Origin: Haemaphysalis longicornis
Taxonomy: Eukaryota > Arthropoda > Arachnida > Ixodida > Ixodidae
Assembly: GCA_013339765.2 (NCBI GenBank)
Contig: CM023451.1
Coordinates: forward strand, 153,914,623-153,978,622
Reading direction: 5' to 3'
DNA length: 64,000 bases
Within the stretch, counting starts at the first letter, position 1. Each line of letters starts with the position of its first letter. The notes under the pieces were generated by a model. That model worked only from the letters and a program-made list of their open reading frames with translations. It ran no database searches and was not told the DNA's origin. Of the stretch, positions 23,128 to 33,649 are shown one piece after another. The translations under genes and the position numbers were made by a program.

Positions 23128-23327
23128 TTCCAGCCGCACGCCGTAGTGGAGGGCTGCGGATTAATTTTGACTACCTGGGAATCTTTAACATGGCGCGAAA
23201 TCTCGTATACACGGGCGGTTTTTGCTGTTCGCCTCCATCAGAAAAGCGCCCGCCGCGTCCGGGAATCGAACACGCGTCCTCGTGCTCAGCAGCGCAACGC
23301 CTTAGCCACTGAGCCACCACAGCGGGT
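23128..23327 (-). mobile_element. Tick-type tRNA-derived SINE, near full length
   Basis: On the minus strand it starts ACCCGCTGTGGTGGCTCAG (A box TGGCTCAGTGG), has the B box GTTCGATTCC about 50 bases on, then the GCAAAAACCGCCCGTG word, and ends with TCAAAATTAATCCGCAGCC and CTCCACTACGGCGTG. Both Pol III boxes are intact. Its head touches the tandem repeat at 23329 and its tail touches the LINE at 23127. I see no clear target-site duplication. Confidence 0.87.
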
Positions 23328-23328
23328 G

Positions 23329-23585
23329 CTTTTCAAACATTAATTTACAACTAAAAATATTGCCACAATCCAGTAACATCTCAAAATTAAAGTTTTTACA
23401 CGGCCTTTTTTCGCGCTTTTAAGATGCTTATTTACAACTGAAATAAGGTGGGACAATCCAATAACAACTTTGATAGGTGTTTTCCGGTAACTTTTTGCGC
23501 TTTTGAGACGCGAGTTTACAACTGCAAATAGACGTGACGTTACAGTAATGTGACGATTAGTTTTTTCATTAGCGATTCGTGGATT
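23329..23585 (+). repeat. ~87-bp tandem repeat, right block
   Basis: Units start at 23329 (CTTTTCAAACATTAATTTAC), 23416 (CTTTTAAGATGC) and 23500 (CTTTTGAGACGC), spaced 87 and 84 bp. They share TTTACAACT and a following GACAATCCAATAAC-like word. This is the continuation of the block at 21893..22119. Confidence 0.75.
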
Positions 23586-23589
23586 TATT

Positions 23590-24475
23590 TTTCGCCGTGA
23601 TCGCTCTACCAGCGGTACAATGTTTTATGTAATTAGTTACAGATAACCTCTAAAAAGTCAGACCCCACGAGGGCCACTCGGGTTGATGTCACAACCACAT
23701 TGTTGGAGTCCAACCTGCTACTGAGTGCTGCACATTTATTCCGCAGCCACCAGAAACATTTTCTGCTGCTGCCTTTCGCCTGTCATAGTAACCTGTAGCA
23801 GTTACTCGATGTAGTATTTTTGTTATCATTCCTACTTCGTTACTTTAACAGCTCTTCAGTTCTTATTATTCAGTTTCTTTAAAATTTTGTTGTCTGCGTG
23901 TTACAACCTATCCTCCTTTTTTTTCTGATTTTCTGCAATGCAAGAAGTTTTAATGGTGCATCCTTCTTGCTTCCTTTGGTTGTTTCATATGCTTCAGCTT
24001 GATGTATGTTGGCTTTATTGTTTTCCGTCGGTTCCTTTTTCTATTTTCCACGTTTTTCAGCCCGTTACAACCCTGTCATTATTCCCGTATAATTTACTCA
24101 CCTGCCTTGTATAGCCACATATGTTCTTGCAGCATTTATAGCTGGTAGGTCCTGCAGAGAGCTCTTATCTAGGAGCCTTCTTCTGCTCAATCACCGCGTG
24201 CGCAATCTTTAAACTCGTGGCAATTCAAATAAACTTCGACCCGCCGCAGTGGGTGGGCCTCTGAATCACAGTGCTTCAGAGCACGAAGTCGCTCCTTCTT
24301 TTTGTGGGCGATGTGGTTGGGCTTGTGATGGGAGGCGGGAAGAGTAGGAATACATGCTTGCTGTCATAATCGAGAAGTTGCGCACGTTAGAGATCCCCGA
24401 TTTATATAGGGCCCATCCCCGGAACGCCAGGTCCTCTTTGTTTGTTCCGTTCCGCGCATAACCCTAAGTTGGCTT
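23590..24475. other. No recognisable feature
   Basis: T-rich anonymous DNA on the plus strand. No gene, repeat or RNA motif recognised. Confidence 0.45.
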
Positions 24476-24479
24476 TTGA

Positions 24480-25340
24480 GGAGAGAGTAAATATTTATTT
24501 AAAAGGAGAAGAGGTCGGCCTGAGAAATTGATCTAGGGCCTTCTACTTCCCTCTGGGGGAGGGTACTGGGGACAGAAAGAGAAATGAATGAATATGGGAG
24601 GTATGGGAAATGACAATGAAAGCGACAAATGAACTATGTACAAGTAGTAAAACCAATAAACGTCTCACATACAACGGGGCGCTGAATCAGATGACTACAG
24701 TTCCCTTTTCAGCACATGACTATCGTCCATGAAAAAAAAAAAACTACTCAGGCATTATTTCGCAGTCTGTTCAATTTTGTCGCAACCTAAGAGCCGAGAA
24801 TTCAGAAAGGAGTCACCAAGAAATGTAAGCAGGGCTTTAACGGCTAGGCTTTGTTTCCTGTTGTCAGCCCACGTGCCCAAAATCTTTTGTTCGGACAGAG
24901 GGCGAGTGTCCAAGCGTAGTAGAGCTGTCTCAAGGTTCTTTCGCTCACTAGAGTACTTTGGACAAGCGCTAAGCAAATGTTCGATAGTCTCAGGACAACC
25001 GCACAGAAGGCAGTCCGGGCTGTCTTCTCGTCCGATTGTGTGATGATACTTCCGAGTCAATGCTACTCCAAGACGCAGCCTGTGTAGCAATGTCTCTTGA
25101 CTTCGGCGAAGACGAGGAGCATGACTGACCCAGAACTTGCGCTATGGATCGAGCTTGTGAAGGCGTTCATGTCGATTCTGCGGGTGCGACGAATGCAAGG
25201 CTGCAGCTTGTTTGCGTGCTCTGTAGAGTATCGCGTTAGCATCCTGCCTTGTGATTGGTATAGACTTTTAATTAACATTTTAATTTCACACCCGCCGAAG
25301 ACACGGGCCAGAAAGAGGATAAACAACGACTCAAAGTATT
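24480..25340 (-). mobile_element. LINE 3' fragment with zinc knuckle
   Basis: Minus strand. The 3' end lies near 24480-24500 (AAATAAATATTTACTCTC). A ~250-bp 3' UTR precedes the coding end at 24755. Upstream of the knuckle, decayed coding sequence can be followed to about 25260 (SILYRARKQAA, then ERLHKLDP, a stop, RKFWVSHAPRLRRSQET). This matches the region between RNase H and the C-terminal knuckle of RNase H-bearing LINEs. RNase H itself is not seen. Confidence 0.83.
24755..25090 (-). pseudogene. LINE ORF2 C-terminal zinc-knuckle segment
   Basis: A 111-codon uninterrupted frame. The start given is only where a frame opens; the true protein continued upstream. Residues 4-13 read RLRLGVALTR, followed by CLLC, eight residues, HLLSACP, and KYSSERK. 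C-x2-C...H...C with a following basic helix is the nucleic-acid-binding C-terminus common to I, R1 and Jockey-group LINE proteins. It is the best-preserved coding piece of the four RNase H/knuckle-type fragments. An in-frame stop between LDP and RKFW upstream disables the copy. Confidence 0.85.
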
Positions 25341-25439
25341 AGGGCCACGTACAAAAGGAGACGTCACCTTCTCGTGTTATCTGCACCCCGCGCGAAGGGC
25401 GCTCTCACCCCGGGCGTCAATCCTACGTCGGCGCCTTAC

Positions 25440-25545
25440 AGCGTGAAGCAGCCGCGGCGAGGCGCATGGCCAGGGCCGCCACCGCCGTCGCACTCTCGGC
25501 CTCCTCCACCTCCGTCTCCTTCTCCTCATCCGTGGAAATCGGCAT
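25440..25545 (-). CDS. Candidate first coding exon (unrecognised gene)
   Basis: I do not recognise the gene. On the minus strand an ATG at 25545-25543 opens 35 codons: a short lead MPISTD, an acidic run rich in Glu (EEKETEVEEAE), then an alanine-rich stretch ending AAAASR. It ends in GCT followed by GTAAGG, a good splice donor, with one base left over (phase 1). The surrounding 25380-25720 is markedly CpG-rich compared with its neighbours, as expected of a promoter-proximal first exon. The open frame also extends upstream to 25947, so translation could start earlier. No transcript or second exon could be confirmed, and CpG-rich repeats can look like this. Confidence 0.3.
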
Positions 25546-25754
25546 CCGATCCGCGGGTTCCCCCCGCAAGGCCGCTTTTCCGGTCCAGGCCACTCCGGAC
25601 GCTGCTCCCGGGCTTCCCGATCGACGCGTCGCCCGGTACCGCGCATCGTCGTGGCGTGCGCTGCCCCAGCGCCGGGTCGCCGCACCAAAAGCGGGAAAAG
25701 ACCTCGCACACTCTTCTCCACTTTCTCTTCGCATCGTACTTCGAGGTGCCCTAT

Positions 25755-25800
25755 CCCAAGGAACGTGTGTGTTTGTGTGTGTCTGTGTGTGGGTGTGCCG
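25755..25800. repeat. Short (TG)n-rich tract
   Basis: GTGTGTGTTTGTGTGTGTCT and similar on the plus strand, just upstream (on the minus strand) of the candidate exon. It creates Thr/His-rich frames that are not coding. Confidence 0.85.
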
Positions 25801-26219
25801 GTGACTTGACGCTGGGATTTCGATCAAGCCAGAACGAAAACGAAAATAAGGGTGCCAAGAAGAAAAGTTTTTGTTTTCGTGAAACTTTTGCACAACTTGC
25901 AACTTATAAGTCCCCGAAGCAAATGAATTTTGCCGGGCGTGTCCCACTCAATAGAACGAAACGTTCCCTTTAATCGTGATGGTTTCGTCAATAGCAACGT
26001 TGCTAATGAGCGGCAGCTGCCCATTTCGCGCCAATTGTTAGCGGCCACAGGGGTCAGACAGTTTCGGACCACGTATGAAACCGGAGAGTACAAATTGGAA
26101 GCTTCAGTTATCATATTTCCCATACTAATTTAGTGCCCCTTTTGCGTACTCAGGCCCTCCTTTCTAAAAGTATTTATCTCTGTTTTTTTTTTTTTGCCTA
26201 CTCAAGCACCGTCTTTCAG

Positions 26220-26727
26220 CCGCACTTTATCACTCAGTGCGCACCAAAAGCAACGTGAATGGTGACACTCGCCAAAGGAAACACGCACTTTCGGCCTTCT
26301 TCAAAAGAAGCGAGGATTGGCTGCAGCGAATGAAGTCGGCCTCCCAGCAGTCCGTCGTCACTGCATCGTTTCCAGTGCCCCAGCTACCCTGAGCATCTTG
26401 TCGATACCATCCGTTTCGGAGAGTCCCCGTTTTCTCGTTCTCAATGGTGCGCTGATTGGTGTCCCGTGTTCGTGGCAAACAGGACTTGTTTGTAAGCGAG
26501 TCGTTTTTGTGCTGTCCTCAATTCTGCCAGCGCTACGCTTCCTCGAGTTCATCGACCGTGGAGCTTTGCTCTGGAGAAATTCTTCGCTCCGGAAACGTAA
26601 GTCCGGGCTTGTTTCGATTTCAGCAGTCCTCGTTTCTGCGTCCCCTTCTGCTTTGTCGCTTTTGTTGTTTGTGGGTATAGACTGACGCTTGGGACATTTG
26701 CGAGACTTTAGTGATAGGGCGCTGACA
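26220..26727. other. Region with exon-like signals on both strands
   Basis: On the plus strand a long T run then CTTTCAG (ending about 26219) and an AAAC/GTAAGT donor at about 26598 bound ~380 bp that is open in two frames. On the minus strand a pyrimidine-rich TTTTCCCCGTTGTCAG (to about 26728) is followed by 120 open codons to a TGA at 26358; the predicted product is rich in Arg, Ser, Thr and Glu. Only one strand, at most, can be right, and no family is recognised. Listed as a lead only. Confidence 0.2.
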
Positions 26728-26759
26728 ACGGGGAAAAGAAAGCAAAAACGAATTACGCG

Positions 26760-29290
26760 CACGTCTACAGTTTACGAATGCAATTCGCATGTATGTTGTA
26801 GATACAGTAGATTTAGCGAATGAACACAATATAGAGAATGTGTAAGTATCAAGAGGCCTGTTAAAATGCTTTATTTCTAAAGAAGAATTCAGGGTCCTGA
26901 AGCCGCAGCTTCCGCTGGCAGAAAAAGCTGAGGTTGCACAACCAACCATCAGGTAAAGAGAACTTAGGAACCGAATAAATGAAATTTAAAATGAGAAAGA
27001 AAAATTTGGCCTGAGTCCACGCGACACTTGATATATTTAGGCTTTCAAAAGTAAAAAAGCAGTACTCTTCACTTGGTCCATTAAGTATAAGAGGCTTGAC
27101 CCTATAAATATATTGATTAGAACAACAATCAAGGGTAATTAACTCTAAGAAAGAAGGAAGGGAATTAGGGCTTTGAGGAATGATGCGTGCTTTTAATTCT
27201 CCGTCAAAGGATTGACTTGTAGCAGTCTAGAAGGTGTGCCGAAAAATTTACCAGACACAGCCACTTAGCAATGGACTACCGGAAGGACCTTTCGTAGCTT
27301 TAATTCGCGGAAAGCCTAAGCGGGCTGTTTGATTGATGCGACGTTCGAGCATGTCTTGTTAAGGTAAGAACCATTTCATTTGTCCAGCAGCTGAGTGTTC
27401 AACCTTGCTTAACCGTTACAATAACCAATATTCTGTCATTGTAGATCACGCTGATAATCTTCGTAAACTAATCACTTCCAAATATTACAGATTGTAATTT
27501 ACCCATGAAACTACGAATGTTCGTCTATATTATGGAGTTAAACCTCCAATTTAGTTAAGTTGGTTAAAAAATACATATTTGGAGCAACCATGTGAGCTTG
27601 GCGACTCGTATTCTTATAAACCTCCTGCTGTGGTTGCTAAATGTCTCAAGACTACCCCCATCATTCGAAATCTATGCTAAAATTTTCCACTGTCCCGCAA
27701 TGGGAGCCAATGCCAAAAACACAGTACATTGCTTAAAACGTGGTGATTAATAACTCTCTATATATCCATATATGTCACCTTGCTTAATATTGGTTTTTTT
27801 GTTATGTTATTGTTCTTTTGCCGTGTCTGCTACATCCCGTAAGCCACCGAATAAATTCTGGGCCGATATATTGCTGGTTGAAGAGATATATCGGATGCTG
27901 GTTGCGGATTCTAAGCAACCTGCACTGAGCTCTATCGCTCCTGAAAGTGGCGCTATGTCAACCCTTACGCAGCGGTGTGTGCATGTGCGTGCGTGCGTGG
28001 ATGACAGAGTGAACTGTGCATATGTCGCATTCTTTTTATATCCCCTGACAACAACACGTCTTTGTAGTGTGAGCAAGAGTTAAAATTGCAATCATTTCAC
28101 TCTGGAAGCGTAATCAAATCTTTCGTGCACTGATAAGAAGTCGACTCTCACCCGCTTTGTCACTCGTACAACGAAAGCCCGGAAAAGTTGTCATTAAGAG
28201 TTCTTGCTTTATTAACGAGAGCGCAGGCCAGACGCTTACGTTAAATGCATGACGTTGGAGGAAGGCAGTGCGGGTTTCAGAAAATCTCCAGGGAACTGAG
28301 CCGGCGACTTCCAAAAAAAAAAAATAATAATAAGCGAGCGCGAAGACAAACCGGAGGGGAATAATTGACACTTTAAGAGTACCGCTCTCTTGGAGTAATC
28401 CTAATATGGCCGAGAACCCGTTATTTGCTGACCCGCGACGATGTCGCATAGGGGCAATTCCGCATTTTCAACGGCTGGTGTCCGTAGGCTTGCCACGAAG
28501 CATTTAAGATACATCGCTATGCAACAGCGCGATTTATGGTGCAAGAAAATTTAGTCTTTTTTATCTGTAAGTCTAGCATTACGTCTAGCATTACGAGATG
28601 CATTACGTCTAGCGTGACGTCAACACATATTAGAATTAGGTATTGTCGTCAGCAAAATTCTGGATTCCTTGCGTGAAGCATCGCCACCACGTGAGAACGG
28701 GCCTTCTTAACCGTACACCTGCTTAGCTGTACATCTTGACTGTACTCCTGTTCGTTTTCTCGCCGAAGCCGACGCGCGCTTAGTCCGCGCAAAGAAGAAT
28801 GGTGGCGGGCGTGGAACGCGAGATTTCCTCCTCTACTTGCATGGTCTGAAGGTTCTTTTTGTGCGCGCTTATATTGTACCGTTCGGCAGGCTATGGCGCT
28901 CGTTACTTAAACTTACGTTACTATTCACGGTCAATAAATTCGTGCCTGTGCGCAAGGGTTTCTCGTAAAGCTTGGAAACGCTCGTTCGCCGCCTCATTTT
29001 TTATCCTCGATCGCTTTTGTTGCTGGGTGGGCCGTGCCGTGTCAACTTCTTAACTTCACTGAAGCTGAAGTTTTCATTTAAGGGCTAGGTCCTCATTTTT
29101 CCGTTTGAACAGGTGCGCCACGAGTTACAAGCGTCTTGCACCGTTAGGAGCTGGAAACATGGCAGTGCACTTCGCATGGTGCTTAGAACGCTGGAAAAAA
29201 TGTCACTAAGAGCATGGGCTTGTAGCGGATGTTTGAAAGGAATCATTTTTGAACGAGCATTCAGTGCGTGTCAGAGGAGAAGGAAATATA
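26760..29290. other. Long stretch without a confident gene
   Basis: AT-rich anonymous DNA. At 28567-28612 the words TCTAGCATTACG and ATTACGTCTAGC repeat several times. An A-rich run occurs at 28312-28332. No protein motif recognised. Confidence 0.4.
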
Positions 29291-29296
29291 TTTTCA

Positions 29297-31690
29297 ATCA
29301 ATCAATCTTTTTATTTCAACAACATCTGTGTTGGGGACCGTGAACAAAAAGCCACCAAACGGGCTTGACAGGGTCCATGGCCCCGTGTACAAGGCAAAAC
29401 GGCAGCAGCGGCTTGCTGCCAACATAAGCATGCATATACTTTAACACATACAAAGTTACAATACATGGATATTAAAAACACAAATCCCATCGCAAGAAGA
29501 TATGCGTACGCATAGCGACTAACTATAACAACAAGACGAAGCAAAGCGTAACCGAAGTTGTCTAAGATAAATGAAGAAGAAGAAGAAAAAAGATAAATTA
29601 AATCAAGCATACAGGTATACAATAACTAGAAAAGAAGTGGGTGGCAATTGAACAACACGGTAAAAAATAAAATAAAAATAAAAGTCACTTTTTCAAACAA
29701 ATACTATTCAGTGTCGAAGCTTGTTTAGATAAAAGGGAAGAAGGTGACGTAGCATTTGTGTGCCGTTGTTCGTCCGGGCCTGCGACATTTTCCAGCGTGC
29801 AAAAGTACGGAAGTTACGCTGGTGCTGTTTTGTAGTTAGTTTTGAAATGTGCGGCAGAAAATTGTTACTTTTTCTTAGTCTATTGTATATCGTTTGATCA
29901 GTGTGGTTCTGTAATACTCAGGCATTGGAACTAAATTCATATCTTTAAAAAGAGGGTAGCTGTGGCTATCATATGCTGCGTTTACAATTATTCCGGCTGC
30001 CTTTTTCAGCAATACATGAAGTTTAGTGATATTGGATTGCGTAGTTGTGCCCCATACCAGATGACAATAGTTGACGTAAGATAAAAATAACGAGTTATAA
30101 ATAAGAAGTTTAACACTTTTGGGTAAGCAAAATCTCAGTCTAGACATAATAGCGGTAACTCTAGAAAGCTTAGTAATAACTGAATCTACCTGACAATTCC
30201 ATGACATATGTTCCTCAAAATGTACACCCAGGCATTTAAAAACAGGTACGAGCTCGATGTCTCTATTGTCTACCCGTAGGGCAAAGGGTATTTCAACTCT
30301 CTTATTTCTTGCCCAGAAAGGACAGCTTTAGTTTTATTTGCATTTATTTTAAGCGAATTAGCACTACTCCATGATGACAGACTCTTCAGAATGTTATTTG
30401 CGTGAGAAAATAAGCGACTTTAGCTTGATCCGCTCAAAAGGATCGTCGTATCATCAGCATACATACCGAATTTGGATGTGATGTCAATGTTTACTACGTC
30501 ATTTATGTAAATGCAGAAAAGCAAAGGCCCAAGAATGCTTCCCTGAGGCACGCCGACACTAACTGCTTCCAGATCTGAATTGTGTTGATTTATTGGACTG
30601 ACTGCCTCCGGTGTTGAAGATATGATTCAAGTAAATTTAGAAAGGGGCCTCGGAAGCCATAGTGGCACAATTTTTTTAAAAGTGTTGAGTGGTTAATTAG
30701 GTCAAAAGCCTTCGTGTAATCATAAATATGCTTAGGGTTACTGCTGCTGTTCAAAGGAATCTAGAATAATTATCTTCTGTGCTAAGAGAGCGAATTCAGT
30801 TGATAAGCCCTTAGGTAAACCCAAATTGAGAACTTGTAATTAATTTATGTCTGTGTAAAAAGGAGGACATGCGGGTATGCAGTATTTTTTCTAAACCCTT
30901 TAAAAAAACTGGTAGCATTGAAATTGACCTATAATTAATGAAAAACTATAACTTTGGCTATCTGAAGTCGTTTAGGGAAAATTCCACCGCACAGGAGAAG
31001 ATAAAATACATGTTCCAGCGAAGGTGATATAATATCTAGAACATGCTTCATAGGCCGAATCTGGAGTACATTTATGTCTGTACAATTACTACATTATGAT
31101 TTGACAGAAGTAAAAGCTTTCATCATTTCGTTTGCAGTTGTGGGTGATAGGAATGCACTTTCATTTGTTCTCATACTTAAATAACTAGCATGTGCTGGGT
31201 CGTGAGCATTCCCTTCTATAGAGAGAAAGTAATCGTTGAAAGCATTTGCCAGTGCCGAATTAGATGTGGTTTCACCGTCCAAAGTAAATTGATTAATTAT
31301 TTCTGTATGCATACTATTATGGTTTAAAATACCATTGAGCCCTTTCCAAGTAAGATCCGATATTTTAGTACATCTTCATTAAATATGCTATGCATGTACC
31401 GGCGCTTCTCATAGCGAAGAAGGCTGGTCACTTTGTTTCTTTGAATCTTAAGTTATTTTAATGTGTGCTCCGTTCTGTTTTTTAAAAATCGTTTGTATAG
31501 CTTATTTTTAATGCGAATTTCTGCCAGACATTTCTTGGTCATCCAGGGTTTTTTTCCATTTCGTGCCCGTTTTATAGTTTTGTATGGGAAACATCTATTG
31601 TAAACGCTCTTAAACTTTGCATAGAAACAATCATAGGCAATCTCAGGATCAGGTTTGTTATTATCCAAATACCCTGGGTGTTTGTTATTA
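29297..31690 (-). mobile_element. CR1/L2-like LINE lacking RNase H
   Basis: About 2.4 kb on the minus strand. It carries the pre-RT linker, most of the reverse transcriptase, the post-RT thumb and C-terminal region, a ~580-bp 3' UTR and a (GATT)n-type 3' tail after AATAAAAAG at about 29296-29315. A short tandem tail in place of poly(A), and a protein end without RNase H or CCHC knuckle, fit the CR1/L2 group. The endonuclease half is missing, as is usual with 5' truncation. The reading frame is broken many times. Confidence 0.85.
29875..31668 (-). pseudogene. LINE reverse transcriptase, frameshifted
   Basis: Copies element RNA into DNA at the nicked target. In minus-strand order: the linker with GKKPWMTKKCLAEIRIKNKL (31540-31490); ANAFNDYF (31240); NYRSISMLPVF and GLEKIL (30930-30890); QFGFT (30840); DYTKAFDLINH with the first catalytic Asp (30720-30690); VGVPQGSILGPLLF (30557-30519); MYADDTTILL with the catalytic Asp pair (30463-30434); LKINANKTKAV (30340); FKCLGVHFEEHMSW (30230); and the C-terminal YVNYCHLVWGTTTQ with LLKKAAGIIVNAAYDSH (30080-29960). 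Every landmark of the family is present but spread over several frames, so it is inactive. The longest intact piece is 111 codons (29875..30207). Confidence 0.87.
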
Positions 31691-31699
31691 GCCTTCTTT

Positions 31700-32735
31700 C
31701 CTGCAGTGCTTTTCTAGCGACTCTGAGGGAACATGTCACCGATAGATCTTCAGAGGGGCCTCAATAATGTGCCTATAATTAAACAATGCACTTATATAAA
31801 AGCACCCTTATGTTCATCGAAATAAGCTGCAACTGTGTTCTTAGCTGGCAACGAGAAGAAAGATGGAGTTGTGCGAAGTGTGCGTTCTCAAGTGCTTGTA
31901 CATACTTTATTTAAAAACTTTCGACGATGCCAACAGTTCGTCAGCGCTGTCTTTCTCTGAATCTAAAGCCGACAAAGTTACAAGGAGAAGAAAAATTTAT
32001 GAGATGTTAGACGCAGCCTTTTCAAACATTCAGAAGTATTTTAATGCCAGCTGGTTAATGTTTTAACGAACATTTTCAAAAGCGTTTGTATTTTAGCGTT
32101 CCCCAGCATGCCCACTACACCCTTACCCACTTCAAAGACAAAATATTCTTTTCATACAAATTATTGTATTATATTTAACTCGTTCCCACACAAACAAGTT
32201 CACAAAATTGTTTCCCTAAAAAAAAAACAATAATAAAACATTTATTGATCTCTTATAAAAATAGCTTGTAGTATCCATAAAAATTCATTCAGAAGAGTGG
32301 TTTTCAGCAAACAACGCTTGCACTAAAAGGGGCCTGATGATTATTGTGCCGTGACTTTGTAACGCTGAGGTTCGGCGATCGCGAAGACATGCATGTGAAT
32401 GAACTTTTGAAGTGCGACCACGCATCCAACAGGACAATGACAACAAGAGACGCTACCCGGTACATAATCATCATCACTGAATCGCGTGCGAGTAACTTGT
32501 TCTCGGTGCTCGAGTGCTTCATGGTCAACACCGTTTTTAACTGCCGCATCTGGTATTAGTAAAACCTAAGTGAAGGCTGAGGTCACGCGCATTCTGTGCG
32601 CCTCAATATAATTATACTCCACAAGTGGTGCGAGCTCATTCAAAATGCGAGAAGTGCATCAGACGTAAAATTAGTGCGCGTTGGGCTACCTTCATCAAGC
32701 ACTCTCAATTAGAAGATGTAGGCTGTTTCTGTACT
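31700..32735. other. No recognisable feature
   Basis: Anonymous DNA, AT-rich in parts (poly-A at 32219-32240). No gene or repeat motif recognised. Confidence 0.45.
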
Positions 32736-33228
32736 AAAAAATTGCCCGCGTATCTGCTCCTTTCGTTGCAAATTTCGACAAAAGACGATAGTCTTTGGCG
32801 ACATTTGCTAAGTAAATGCCTCCCTTCGCTTTCCCGCTCGCCTGTCATGCTGTTCCTCATGCGTCGCGCTCCTCCCAAGGTAAACACGCTAAAGGTTTGC
32901 TCAAATCAATTTAAATTTACCGCGTTCCACGGCTCCAGGCTGGGTGCCTCAATGCCAGCTCTGCCGTACGGCGGACACGCGCGCTAATCGAGGCGGCCTA
33001 CTTCAACGTTTATAGAACCGCATTGCCCTAGTCCGCCTGCTTTCCAAGCAGAATGTGGAACCTATCTAGTGGAACCTGTCATAACTTTTGCTACTTGATT
33101 TTTTGAAATGCCGCCAGAAGCTATAGTGTCGCGGGCGACAGTGTAAATTTTTTTTCTGCAGTAAATGTAGTATTTCATTTTGCAAAAATCAAGCATCTAT
33201 GAATTTTTTTTATAAAGGAACACCGTAA
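32736..33228 (+). repeat. Dispersed repeat family A, left half of split copy
   Basis: Aligns with 41093..41600. It begins AAAAATTGCCCGCGTATCTG and shares GACGATAGTCT, CCCTTCGCTTTCCCGCTC, TTAAATTTACCGCG, CGCCAGAAGCTATAGTG and AAAAATCAAGCAT. It stops abruptly at about 33228 inside TAAAGGAACACCGTAAATATT, where the LINE begins, and resumes at about 35262. A more diverged copy of this half lies at 48871..49090. Confidence 0.85.
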
Positions 33229-33235
33229 ATATTAC

Positions 33236-33645
33236 GTGGGAACATACGCTTGCAAGCAACAGTTGGTTGCACAGGGATAGAATTTCCGAGATAGCTATGG
33301 ACGGGGCGGCATAGACTGCTACCAGAAGAAAGGAAAAAGACTGGGCGGTGAATTTGATTGCAACCACATACTGAGAGATCAAAATTGGGAAAGGGTCATA
33401 GGGAACAGAGTGAGTTAGAAGGAGAACTTTTGGGTCAGTTGGGTGCGCAAACTGTGTGATGTTATGGGGTAAGCCGGGCAGACGACCTGACCGAAGGTAA
33501 GGATTCCCAACCATCGGCAAAGTGAATGCTCTGATTTTGTATGAAGTCAATTAAATGTGAGGAAGCCGATCTGGTGTGGTCTAGATTTGCCTGTAAAAAT
33601 TTTAAGCCCTCCAGTGACATCAGTAACGGTATTGGCTCTGCAGGA
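33236..33645 (-). pseudogene. LINE ORF2 start: endonuclease N-terminus
   Basis: Begins LKFLQANLDHTRSASSHLID (about 33610-33550), the N-terminal strand of the APE-type endonuclease, where Asn is a metal-binding residue. It continues after a frameshift as GNPYLRSGRLPGLPHN, then QYVVAIKF and LLVAVYAAPS (33360-33300), the core strands of that domain. It ends at the truncation point near 33236, before the catalytic Glu/His region can be completed. Such endonucleases nick the target for reverse transcription. Confidence 0.7.
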
Positions 33646-33649
33646 GATT

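Noticed and set aside
25374..25973. 199-codon plus-strand frame rich in Pro and Ser
   Set aside because: Its composition reflects the CpG-rich block and the TG tract. It lies opposite the minus-strand candidate exon, which has better start and donor signals.
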